Assembly (NCBI RefSeq): GCF_007859855.1
Contig: NZ_SJPK01000001.1
Span: 862,091-926,090, forward strand
DNA length: 64,000 nucleotides
Reading direction: 5' to 3'
Origin: Allorhodopirellula solitaria
GTDB taxonomy: Bacteria > Planctomycetota > Planctomycetia > Pirellulales > Pirellulaceae
The translations under genes were made by a program, and so were the position numbers. This document shows, in pieces, positions 27,192 to 35,807 of the stretch. Each line of letters starts with the position of its first letter. The stretch's first letter is position 1. The notes under the pieces were generated by a model that saw only the letters and a program-made list of their open reading frames with translations, was not told the origin of the DNA and searched no databases.

Positions 27192-28100
27192 CTACCAAAT
27201 CTGAAGGTTGAGTTGCAAGTCGATCCCGGTTTGCAAGAGAACCTGTTCGCGGACGCGGTCGATCAGCCGCAAGCACTGGTCGCTGGTCGCATTTTCGTGG
27301 GTGACGAGATACTGTGGCGCGGAGAGATCGAGTGAAACGTCACCCTCTCGCAAACCCGAGAGTCCCGTGTTGATGATCAAGTCTCGGGTCGAAATCGAAT
27401 CGGGATCGATAAATGGCATCACAATCCGCGCCGTATCGGCTGGCCGTCGCTGGCCTCGGTGGATCCAGAGTTTTTGCATTCGTTTCGTCAGCCCATCGAC
27501 CTCTTTCGGCTCCAGCTCGAACTCGATATTGAGCACGACGAACCCGTCGAGCGTCGAGTTCCGGTGCGAAAACCCAGCTTCTTCTGCCGAGATCGTTTTG
27601 GCTTGGCCGGATTCATCGAGGACGTCGATCGATCGCACGACCGAGCCGATATCGCGGCCCTCCGCCGAAGCGTTGCCGACCACAGCACCGCCGACGCTGC
27701 CGGGGATACCGACCAAGTGTTCGAGCCCGCCGAGACCCTCGCCGACCGTTTTGATCGCTGCGTGCGTGAGCTTGGCCCCAGCCCCGGCCCGGAGACAATT
27801 CCCGTCGATTTCCAAACCACTCGTGGCGGGGCCAGCGAGTGAAATCACGAGGCCGTCAAAGCCGGCTTCGCGAACGAGCACATTGCTGCCATGACCCAGA
27901 ATCCGGATCGCGACCTCGTGCTGGCGGGCGGCCTGCATCAACTTGGCAATCTGCCCGACCTCGACCGGTTCAGCCAGAAAGCGAGCTGGGCCGCCGATTC
28001 CCAACCACAAGCGTTCATTGAGAGGTTGGTTCTCCCCGACGAGATGCTGCAATTCCGTGGGAAAGACGTCGGCGAGTGCGAGAGTGGATGGAGCAGACAC
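27192..28100 (-). CDS. murB: UDP-N-acetylenolpyruvoylglucosamine reductase (MurB)
   Basis: 302 residues, GTG start. MurB reduces UDP-GlcNAc-enolpyruvate to UDP-MurNAc in cytoplasmic peptidoglycan synthesis, using NADPH and FAD. FAD-binding landmarks are LGIGGPARFL, LGHGSNVLV and GIPGSVGGAVVGNAS; the catalytic Ser region is FSHRNSTL, with PADTARIVMPFIDPD near the substrate end and a short type II-like C-terminus. It supports peptidoglycan synthesis in this planctomycete. Confidence 0.93.
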   Translation of the reverse strand: MSAPSTLALADVFPTELQHLVGENQPLNERLWLGIGGPARFLAEPVEVGQIAKLMQAARQHEVAIRILGHGSNVLVREAGFDGLVISLAGPATSGLEIDGNCLRAGAGAKLTHAAIKTVGEGLGGLEHLVGIPGSVGGAVVGNASAEGRDIGSVVRSIDVLDESGQAKTISAEEAGFSHRNSTLDGFVVLNIEFELEPKEVDGLTKRMQKLWIHRGQRRPADTARIVMPFIDPDSISTRDLIINTGLSGLREGDVSLDLSAPQYLVTHENATSDQCLRLIDRVREQVLLQTGIDLQLNLQIW

Positions 28101-28227
28101 GTGACAACGAACTCATGAAAGGAAAGGGTACGAAAGACCAAGCCGAAGGCTTATTCCGAAACCTGCCGCTGGGCCCAATCAGTTTGGCAGGCAGCGGCAA
28201 AATTGGCAATCGCGCCTCGGCCTTCGC

Positions 28228-29856
28228 CTATTTTTTGTTCTTGTTTTGCAAGTGCTCATACATATTGAATCGCTCGGGGAAAGCGACCCCGGTCTCGGTG
28301 GCCCAGCCCTCCCATTTCCCGATCATTTCACTTCGCAGGTCCGGCTTCTCCGCCGACAAATCGTGCAGCTCGGTCCGGTCGTTGGCGAGATTGTACAATT
28401 CCCACGGTTTCTTATATTCCCGGACGAGCTTCCAATCCTGCCAACGCACCGCCGCGTTCCCTTCGTGTTCCCAAAAAAGCGGTTCGGTGTGGATCGGCGC
28501 GTCTCGACCGGCGAGCAGCGGCAGCATCGATTTGCCCTTGGCCTCCGGCAACCCCTCAGGATACTCCGCACCGGCCAAGTCGATAACGGTGGCCATGATA
28601 TCCTGCAGATAGGCAGTTTGGCGGACCATCGATCCACGCTGGGAAGCTGGAATTCCGTTGGGCCAATCGACGATCATTGGGGTGCAAGCACCGCCCTCGT
28701 GGACGAAATGCTTGTATTTACGATAGGGCGTATTGCATGCTTCCGCCCACTGCAGGCCGAGGCGGACCCCGTTTGTCGTCTCCAGCGGTGGATTACGCAC
28801 TGTGTTTTCCCCGCCCGAGCCGAACTTACCACCTTCTTGGCAAGCCCCGTTGTCGGACATGAACATGATGATTGTGTTCTCGTCCTCTCCGGTGGATTCC
28901 AAAAACTCAACGAGCTTGCCGATGTTTTGGTCGATCGAATCGACGCAGCCTGCGTAGGCTGCCATGACGGCATCGAGCCGATCACGCTGTTTGTCGTTCA
29001 AAGATTCCCACTTGGGACCGTGATGAGGGGCCGGTTCGGTGGACGCGGCGAGCAACCCAGACTCCCGTTGCCGTTTCTGCCGCGCCTGCATGATCTCCCG
29101 CCACCCGGCAGTGTACTTACCACGATACTTTTCGAAATCCTCGACCTTGGCATTGAGTGGCCAGTGAGGCGCGTTGTAGGCCAAGTACAGAAAGAACGGT
29201 TCCTCGTCGACCTGATTGACCTCGGAGATGTATTCGATTGCTTTGTCGGTGAACGCATCCGTCGCGTACCATCCCTGAGGGGTAGCAACCGGTTCGTTGC
29301 CCTCAGTGATCGCACGATCTCCACCTGGCTTGAAGTAATTGATGGCGCCGCTGATGCAGCCATAGTACTTGTCGAAGCCTCGTTGCAAGGGCCAGCAATC
29401 TCGACTCTCCGCCCCGAGGTGCCACTTGCCTGTCATCAACGTGTGATAGCCAGCTGCCCGAAGCACCTCGGCCAGTGTCGTGCAATTCTCATTGAGATAC
29501 CCCTGGTAGGGACCTTCGACACCCAGTGGTTTCCCGGGAGGAGCTGTCATGTGGCCGATCCCAACCTGGTGCGGTTGCAATCCGGTCATCAAGGCGGCTC
29601 GTGTCGGGCAGCACCTGCCCTGATTGTAAAACTGAGTGAACCGCAAACCGCTTTGGGCGAGTCCGTCGATGTGGGGCGTTTCAATCTCACTGCCGTAGCA
29701 GCCCAGATCGGAATACCCCATGTCATCTACCAACACAACGATGATGTTCGGGCGAGTCTCGGTGAGGCTGTTTTGTGTCGCAGCAGGTTCGTCGGCGGTC
29801 GCCAACGAACCGGCGAGTGAGGCCAGCACGATACCGAGGGAAACAATCGCTTTCAT
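28228..29856 (-). CDS. type I sulfatase (arylsulfatase family)
   Basis: 542 residues with a signal peptide (MKAIVSLGIVLASLAGSLATA). The formylglycine motif is C82-C83-P-T-R in GRCCPTRAALMTG; metal ligands include VDDMGYSD and later MSDNG. GKWHLG is present. The start at 29856 is preferred to in-frame codons upstream because it begins the signal peptide. A periplasmic or secreted hydrolase for sulfate esters, probably on polysaccharides. It stands alone here beside murB. Confidence 0.92.
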   Translation of the reverse strand: MKAIVSLGIVLASLAGSLATADEPAATQNSLTETRPNIIVVLVDDMGYSDLGCYGSEIETPHIDGLAQSGLRFTQFYNQGRCCPTRAALMTGLQPHQVGIGHMTAPPGKPLGVEGPYQGYLNENCTTLAEVLRAAGYHTLMTGKWHLGAESRDCWPLQRGFDKYYGCISGAINYFKPGGDRAITEGNEPVATPQGWYATDAFTDKAIEYISEVNQVDEEPFFLYLAYNAPHWPLNAKVEDFEKYRGKYTAGWREIMQARQKRQRESGLLAASTEPAPHHGPKWESLNDKQRDRLDAVMAAYAGCVDSIDQNIGKLVEFLESTGEDENTIIMFMSDNGACQEGGKFGSGGENTVRNPPLETTNGVRLGLQWAEACNTPYRKYKHFVHEGGACTPMIVDWPNGIPASQRGSMVRQTAYLQDIMATVIDLAGAEYPEGLPEAKGKSMLPLLAGRDAPIHTEPLFWEHEGNAAVRWQDWKLVREYKKPWELYNLANDRTELHDLSAEKPDLRSEMIGKWEGWATETGVAFPERFNMYEHLQNKNKK

Positions 29857-29981
29857 AAAAATCTTTGCGGCGAGGAGGGAGTGAGGCAGGAGGTGCAACG
29901 GCGTACTCGGCGTGATTACCCCGTCGTGTGGGAGCAATTGTAGACCAAACCTGCTCGTCCGGGTTGGCTGTCGCGAGCGAG

Positions 29982-30296
29982 TTATTTCGCAGTCGGTTTG
30001 AAGTGGAGTTTGCGCAGCCGACTCAACATCATCAGCCGGCTCTCGCCTCGCGCGTCGGTCAAGAGGACGAATTCGGGATGAATTTCGAGCGATTCCACCT
30101 CCAACGAACTGCTGCCTGTCGCGGTCCCCGGCGATGTTTCATACATGTAATCCACTGTCATATCGTGGAAATGACCGGGGCGAGACGGGCCAAGCAGAAT
30201 CCAGGCAGCCCCCACCAACGCCGCGCCCGCCACGAAACCGAGGCACAGCGGCAGAAAGGGCGAGGGCTGGAGAGGCGTGGGGGTGTCCGTATTCAT
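29982..30296 (-). CDS. small membrane-anchored protein, unknown
   Basis: 104 residues from ATG 30296. One membrane helix (residues ~14-35, PLCLGFVAGAALVGAAWILLG) and a soluble outer part ending RLRKLHFKPTAK. I do not recognise a family. The reading frame has clean planctomycete-like codon use and starts well inside a longer open stretch whose upstream part runs through the mini-MITE, so only this section is likely real. Confidence 0.5.
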   Translation of the reverse strand: MNTDTPTPLQPSPFLPLCLGFVAGAALVGAAWILLGPSRPGHFHDMTVDYMYETSPGTATGSSSLEVESLEIHPEFVLLTDARGESRLMMLSRLRKLHFKPTAK

Positions 30297-30385
30297 AATC
30301 TGATCGATGGAGTGTCTGGGCGTCGAAATTGGCTGTCCATCGTAGCCGTTTCTCATGCGCTGCTGATGCAACAGCGGAAAAATTG

Positions 30386-30478
30386 GGCTCATCCGACGGA
30401 AGCGTGCGCCCGAGGTTTTCAAGGCATGCCTCAAAAAACCTTCCGCTGTGCTCTGCGCACGCTTCCGTCGGATGAACC
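30386..30478. mobile_element. mini-MITE: 93-bp deletion derivative with 8-bp target duplication
   Basis: It has the same two terminal arms as the 318-bp elements, joined at a central GGCATGCC, so it is almost one hairpin with the interior lost. Both ends are flanked by AAAAATTG (30378-30385 and 30479-30486), a perfect 8-bp direct repeat that marks transposition. It lies between the small membrane protein and the oxidoreductase; the rest of 30297-30690 shows no gene. Confidence 0.82.
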
Positions 30479-30690
30479 AAAAATTGACTGTTGTTCTGCT
30501 CCAAAGGGACGGATCCGGGCCAGCCCCAAGACCGATTTCGCCGTCTCCTCGGGGTCGCACTGGCGGGTCGTCGAGCGGGTGTGCTTGCATTTCTCGCGAT
30601 CGGTGATCATTCTTACCGATCGTGCGTGATCGCCCCCGTAGCGGTCCCCGTTGCCGAAATATCTTACTTTCTATTTTGAGGAATTTCCCG

Positions 30691-32061
30691 ATGCCCGTCC
30701 CTCGCCCGTTGGATCGTCGCCATTTTCTGCAAGCCGCCACGGGATTGGGAGGCGTCGCGATGCTGTCGTCATGGGGAGGCCCGGCTGGCGCGGCCCAATC
30801 ACCCAACGAGCGGCCCGTCTTTGCCACCATCGGACTGCGAAACCAGGGCTGGACGATCACCAATAAGTCGACCAAGTTCGCTGACTTCGCCGCCTTTGCC
30901 GATGTCGATGCCAATGTGTTGGGAGCGACGAACGCCAAACTGGAGAAGAAGACCGGCAAAAAAGCGGATGGGTACGAGGACTACCGCAAGGTTCTCGATC
31001 GCGACGACATCGATGCCGTCATGATCGCGGCGCCGGACCACTGGCACACCAAAATCTCCGTCGAAGCGATGCTGGCGGGCAAAGATGTGTACTGCGAAAA
31101 GCCGCTGACGCTGACCATTGACGAAGGCAAGTTGATCGAAAAGATCGTCAAACAAACGGGGCGTGTGTTCCAGGTGGGAACGATGCAGCGAACCGAGAAC
31201 AACCAGCGGTTCCTTAAAGCAATTGCACTGATCCGAGACGGCAGGATCGGCGTGATTCGCAAGGTGACCTGTGGAATCAACGGCGCCACCGGATCCCCTG
31301 TGATCCCGGCCGTCGATGTTCCCGAGGGCCTCAACTGGGACTCCTGGCTCGGCCCGGCACCGAAGGTGGACTACCGAGCGCTACCCGAGATGCGTAAGGG
31401 CTATGGTGGTGGTGTGCCGCGGTATACCAACTGCCATTACGCGTGGCGAAATTGGTACGAATACTCCGGCGGTCAGATGAACGATTGGGGTGCCCACCAC
31501 GTTGACATTGCGACCTGGGCATTGGGCGCGGCCGATACAGGCCCGAATAAGATCACGCCGGTCAGCTATTCGCTGCCGGTCGACTACGAGAACGGATATT
31601 CGACGGTCGAGAATCAATACAATACGCCGACCAAGTTCGAAATCCACGCCAACATGCCTGGTGACATCCCGATGGTCATCACCAGCGAGGGAGACAACGG
31701 CATTCTGTTCGACGGAACGAAGGGGCGATTCTTCGTCAATCGCGGCAAACTCGCCGGCAAACCCGTCGAGGACCTGGAAAGCAACCCGTTGCCCGAAGGC
31801 GCCGTGGAAGATGTCTACGGCGGCCCTGTCAGTGAAAACCATACGGCCAACTTCATCGCCGCGATGGGAACACGTGATCAGCCAATCTCCGACGTTTGGT
31901 CGCACAACCGAATGCTCGAAACCTGCCACTTGGCGAACATCGCCATCCGCCTTGGACGCGAACTGAAATGGGATCCCACCCAGCGAGAGATCGTCGATGA
32001 CGAACAAGCCAACAGCTTCCTCTCCCGCGAGAGCCGCAAAGGCTACGAGATCAACATGTAG
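30691..32061 (+). CDS. Gfo/Idh/MocA family oxidoreductase, Tat-exported
   Basis: 456 residues from ATG 30691. The leader LDRRHFLQAATGLGG is a twin-arginine signal, so the protein is folded with its NAD(P) cofactor before export, common for planctomycete members. A Rossmann domain (DAVMIAAPDHWHTKISVEAM, EKPLTLTIDEG) is followed by the beta-sheet substrate domain (NDWGAHHVDIATWALG, HNRMLETCHLANIAIRLG). Likely acts on sugars or sugar derivatives; substrate unknown. Confidence 0.9.
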   Translation: MPVPRPLDRRHFLQAATGLGGVAMLSSWGGPAGAAQSPNERPVFATIGLRNQGWTITNKSTKFADFAAFADVDANVLGATNAKLEKKTGKKADGYEDYRKVLDRDDIDAVMIAAPDHWHTKISVEAMLAGKDVYCEKPLTLTIDEGKLIEKIVKQTGRVFQVGTMQRTENNQRFLKAIALIRDGRIGVIRKVTCGINGATGSPVIPAVDVPEGLNWDSWLGPAPKVDYRALPEMRKGYGGGVPRYTNCHYAWRNWYEYSGGQMNDWGAHHVDIATWALGAADTGPNKITPVSYSLPVDYENGYSTVENQYNTPTKFEIHANMPGDIPMVITSEGDNGILFDGTKGRFFVNRGKLAGKPVEDLESNPLPEGAVEDVYGGPVSENHTANFIAAMGTRDQPISDVWSHNRMLETCHLANIAIRLGRELKWDPTQREIVDDEQANSFLSRESRKGYEINM

Positions 32062-32182
32062 GTCCTGACGTCGTCGAGACACTGTGGCGGCCCGTGGAAC
32101 GCTCCGGATTGTCGTTTTCGTCCTGCTCGTGCATCATACGTTCCCATTCACGATTTCGTTAGGAACGAAGGAAAGCAGAAAT

Positions 32183-33559
32183 ATGCAGGACGGACGCCGG
32201 ATCGCGATTCTCGGTGCGACCGGTAGCATCGGTGCGGCCACGCTCGATGTCGTCGCTCAGCTCGCCCGACATTCACCCGCCGCCGATTGGCGGGTGTGCG
32301 CAATGTCGGGGCACAGCCGCATCGACGAACTCGTCGCCGCTGCGCACTCCTGCCAACCGCCGCCTGAAACGATCGTCGTCTCCGACCCGGCAGCAGGCGA
32401 ACGAGCTCGGGACGCGATCAAGAAGCGGGACCTGCAGCAAACATGCCGGCTCGACCTGGGCGAGGACGCGCTCGTCCGCGCTGCGACCGACGAGGCCGTC
32501 GACACGGTGGTGGCAGGGATCGTTGGCCGCGCGGGGCTCGAATCCACTTTGGCGGCCGTTCAGGCCGGCAAACGAGTCGGCTTGGCGAACAAGGAAACTC
32601 TCGTCATCGCCGGTCCCGTTGTCACTGCCGCAGCGGCTCGCAGCGGCGCCGAACTGTTGCCGATCGATAGTGAGCACTCGGCGATCTACCAGTGCCTCGC
32701 CGAAGCCCGATGCCTGCACGCGCGCTCGGCCCCTGCCACTGCTACGGCCGGACAAGGGCCGGGGGAAGGACAAGGGCCGGGGCAAGGGCCAGAGTCGGGG
32801 CAAGGGCCAGAGCAAGGGGACGGGCAAGACGCGGTCGATTCGGGGGCCTCTCGGCAGGACAACGACGACGCCCCGGGGCACCTACCGGGAGTTCGCCGGT
32901 TAATTTTGACGGCCAGTGGCGGCCCCTTTCGCGATTGGTCCACCGAGGCGATGCAGAACGCAACGCCCGCGGCCGCTCTGAATCACCCCACCTGGGACAT
33001 GGGGCAGAAAATCACCATCGACTCCGCCACGATGATGAACAAATCGCTCGAGGTCATCGAAGCGAAATGGCTCTTCGACGTCCCCGCCGATCGGATCGAG
33101 GTGATGATTCACCCGCAGTCGATCATCCATTCACTCGTCGAGTTCGAGGACGGCAGTGTGATCGCCCAGCTCAGTCCGCCGGACATGCGTTTGCCGATCC
33201 AGTACGCGTTGACCTATCCGCACCGCCTCCCTTGCCCCGCCCCGCCGCTCGATCGCGGTCGGAGCTGGGAGATGAGTCTGATGCCTGCTGATCCTGAGCG
33301 ATTCCCGGCTCTGGAGCTCGGTTTTGAGGTGGCTCGGGCGGGCGGGACCGCTGGCGTGGTGCTCAATGGCGCCAACGAGGTCGCGGTTCCTCTATTCCTC
33401 AACGGCAAAATTCGCTTTACTGACATCGCTCGCTTGTGCAAACAAACGCTCGACGACCACCACCACGAGTCCTCGCCAACGCTCCAACGCCTGTTGGAAC
33501 TGGACGAATGGTCGCGTCGGCGGGCGGAGAAAATCGCTGAAACCATTCAGCTTGCGTAA
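32183..33559 (+). CDS. dxr: 1-deoxy-D-xylulose 5-phosphate reductoisomerase with Gln/Gly/Pro-rich insert
   Basis: 458 residues. DXR converts DXP to MEP with NADPH in isoprenoid synthesis. GATGSIG binds NADPH; ANKETLV, PIDSEHSAIYQ, TASGGPFRDW and HPTWDMGQKITIDSATMMNK are the conserved substrate and metal loops. Between the EHSAIYQ and SGGPFR blocks, where the E. coli enzyme has a short variable stretch, this protein carries about 65 residues including repeated GQGP units (nt ~32752-32820). Start 32183 is the ATG just before the NADPH motif; the preceding frame lacks similarity. Followed by an RseP-type protease, a common bacterial order. Confidence 0.93.
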   Translation: MQDGRRIAILGATGSIGAATLDVVAQLARHSPAADWRVCAMSGHSRIDELVAAAHSCQPPPETIVVSDPAAGERARDAIKKRDLQQTCRLDLGEDALVRAATDEAVDTVVAGIVGRAGLESTLAAVQAGKRVGLANKETLVIAGPVVTAAAARSGAELLPIDSEHSAIYQCLAEARCLHARSAPATATAGQGPGEGQGPGQGPESGQGPEQGDGQDAVDSGASRQDNDDAPGHLPGVRRLILTASGGPFRDWSTEAMQNATPAAALNHPTWDMGQKITIDSATMMNKSLEVIEAKWLFDVPADRIEVMIHPQSIIHSLVEFEDGSVIAQLSPPDMRLPIQYALTYPHRLPCPAPPLDRGRSWEMSLMPADPERFPALELGFEVARAGGTAGVVLNGANEVAVPLFLNGKIRFTDIARLCKQTLDDHHHESSPTLQRLLELDEWSRRRAEKIAETIQLA

Positions 33560-33609
33560 CCGTAGTCCGTATTTGCCTTCCTCTCGCTTGCTCCAAATCA
33601 TCTAAATTC

Positions 33610-35727
33610 ATGTCTCTGTTTGACTGCACTTTTGTCGCCTCGCTCTTAGCAGCGACCGACGACCCCGGTTTTTTCGCTTCTCTGTTGAGCGGAACCTGGT
33701 TGTGGGCCAAGGTTCTCATAGGCATCGGTTTGGTGATTTTTGTTCACGAACTGGGACATTTTTTGGCTGCGAAGCTGTTCGGTGTGAAATGCGAGAAGTT
33801 TTACGTTGGCTTCGATGTGCCGCTGCAGATCGGGCCGATCAAATTCCCCCGCACGCTTGGAAAGTTCACCTACGGTGAGACCGAGTACGGGATTGGAATC
33901 ATTCCTTTAGGCGGGTACGTGAAAATGCTCGGCCAAGACGATGATCCACGAAAAGCCGAGGAGGAGGCTGCGCGTATCCGCGAGGGGGGCGATGACGGGG
34001 AACCCGCCAAGCTCGACCCTCGCTCCTATCCCGCGAAAACCGTGTGGCAGCGGATGGTGATCATCAGCGCAGGCGTGGTCATGAACGTGATCACGGGCGT
34101 TCTGTTCGCCGCGGTGGCTTATTTTTATGGGGTCCCGTACACGCCCGCGATGGTCGGCGGCGTGACGCCCGGCGGTGCCGCATGGGCCGCTGGTGTCCAA
34201 CCCGGCGGGACAGTTATCTCGGTCGCCGGTGACGAGGACGACCCGCGGATGCATTTTAGCAAGATGCAGCAAGAGATCATGCTCGGCGGCATGGACCACC
34301 CCGACCAACCCGTCGATATCCATGTGGCTTATGGGGACGATTCGCGCGAGTATGCTCTCACGCCCCAACCGCATCCGCTCGAGCCGAGCCTGCGGATGAT
34401 CGGGATCTACGGTCCCAAAAGCCCCCAGCTGACAACGAAACTCTTTGCGATCCCAGGCACTTCCGCCGCGAGCGTTTTGAGCGACGAAGATGCAGCGGCC
34501 AACGTGGTTGCATGGAATGGGCAAACTCTTGATGCCGAGTCGCCGATGCCGATCGCGCCGCTGCTCAATGAAATTTACAGTTCGCCGTCGACGCCGATCG
34601 ATTTGACACTCGTTCGCGCCGACGGAAAAAAACACAACGTGACGCTGGCGCCCCAAAAAGAAAAAGATTTCGGTGTGCGTTTTGGAATCGGCAAGATCAC
34701 GGCCCTGGTCGCGGGCGGTTCCGCTGAAAAGGCAGGGATGCAGGTGGGTGATCAAATCGTCTCCGTCAACGGTGATGAGGAGATCGACGCGTATGCCTTG
34801 TTGCTGCAGTCATGGCCGACTGGCGAGAGCGTAGAGGTCGTCGTCCGTCGCGGCAGCGGCGAATCCGCCGAAACGCAGACGCTCTCGATCACCCCCGCGG
34901 AGACGATGCAGACCTATCCTCCGATCTCGCAGCTCGGCAAGACCACAGCCAGCACGCCGCTCGGTTTTGCCTACCATGCCACCGCTACGGTTGGCCGGGT
35001 CACGGCGTCCGATAGTGAGCTGCAGGTCGGTGACGTGGTGAAGGAAGTTCAAATCCGCTTTGCTGACGAAAAGGCCAAGACTGCGCTCAGCGAAACCCTC
35101 GGTGAGCAGGCCATCGAAAAGCTGCAAGAGGGATGGGAGATCGGTGCTGCGATGCCGCTGGGCGCGTTGATGGAGACGGTGCAGATCCTCCCCATTGGTA
35201 CCGAGGTGCTCGTCAAAGCCACTCGCCCCCCGGAAGGTTCGGTGATCGAGTCCAGCTTGAAAGTTCGCAATTCGGATCGGGATTGGTATGAGCGAGGCCT
35301 GAACTTTGCCGAAGTCTCACGGATCCAAACAGCCGACTCCTTCGGCAATGCCATTTCGCTCGGCGTTCGCGAAGCCGGCCGTGGGCTCGCTCAAGTCGGC
35401 CGCTTTCTCGGCATGCTGGTAACGGGCAAGGTTCAGCCAAAGTTCTTGGGCGGCCCGATCCGCATCGCGCAGATGGCCAGCCACGAAGCGAAACGCGGCA
35501 TCTCCGCTCAGCTACTCTTCCTGACCATGCTTAGCATGAACCTAGCGATCTTGAACTTCCTGCCCATCCCTGCCCTCGACGGCGGGCACATGATGTTCTT
35601 GATCGCCGAGGCCATCCGCGGCAAGAAACTTGACGAGGCACTCGAGATGCGGCTGACATTCGCAGGCGTGCTGGCTCTGCTCGCGCTGATGATCTTCGTA
35701 TTTGCCAATGATATTCTGCACCTCTAG
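33610..35727 (+). CDS. site-2 protease, RseP/M50 family, extended
   Basis: 705 residues versus about 450 in E. coli RseP. The zinc site is HELGHF (H46, E47, H50) in the first helix, and the third metal ligand lies in PIPALDGGHMM (about 652-662). At least two PDZ domains lie in the outer loop (about 180-300 and 365-440, with GGSAEKAGMQVGDQIVSVNGDEE); a third stretch (~470-570) may be another degenerate PDZ. FLGMLVTGKVQPKFLGGPI is the family membrane-loop motif. It cleaves anti-sigma factors or signal remnants within membranes; a planctomycete ECF partner is plausible. Confidence 0.92.
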   Translation: MSLFDCTFVASLLAATDDPGFFASLLSGTWLWAKVLIGIGLVIFVHELGHFLAAKLFGVKCEKFYVGFDVPLQIGPIKFPRTLGKFTYGETEYGIGIIPLGGYVKMLGQDDDPRKAEEEAARIREGGDDGEPAKLDPRSYPAKTVWQRMVIISAGVVMNVITGVLFAAVAYFYGVPYTPAMVGGVTPGGAAWAAGVQPGGTVISVAGDEDDPRMHFSKMQQEIMLGGMDHPDQPVDIHVAYGDDSREYALTPQPHPLEPSLRMIGIYGPKSPQLTTKLFAIPGTSAASVLSDEDAAANVVAWNGQTLDAESPMPIAPLLNEIYSSPSTPIDLTLVRADGKKHNVTLAPQKEKDFGVRFGIGKITALVAGGSAEKAGMQVGDQIVSVNGDEEIDAYALLLQSWPTGESVEVVVRRGSGESAETQTLSITPAETMQTYPPISQLGKTTASTPLGFAYHATATVGRVTASDSELQVGDVVKEVQIRFADEKAKTALSETLGEQAIEKLQEGWEIGAAMPLGALMETVQILPIGTEVLVKATRPPEGSVIESSLKVRNSDRDWYERGLNFAEVSRIQTADSFGNAISLGVREAGRGLAQVGRFLGMLVTGKVQPKFLGGPIRIAQMASHEAKRGISAQLLFLTMLSMNLAILNFLPIPALDGGHMMFLIAEAIRGKKLDEALEMRLTFAGVLALLALMIFVFANDILHL

Positions 35728-35807
35728 CGGTCCCACCGGGACGCTCGAATTGGCGGGGCCCGGCCTCCGTATTTTAATTCTATTCATTCCAAGATTTCGT
35801 AGCCCGT

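Noticed and set aside
28246-29820. Rightward frame of 524 codons
   Set aside because: Antisense to a sulfatase with intact catalytic motif; high-GC codon bias creates open antisense frames.
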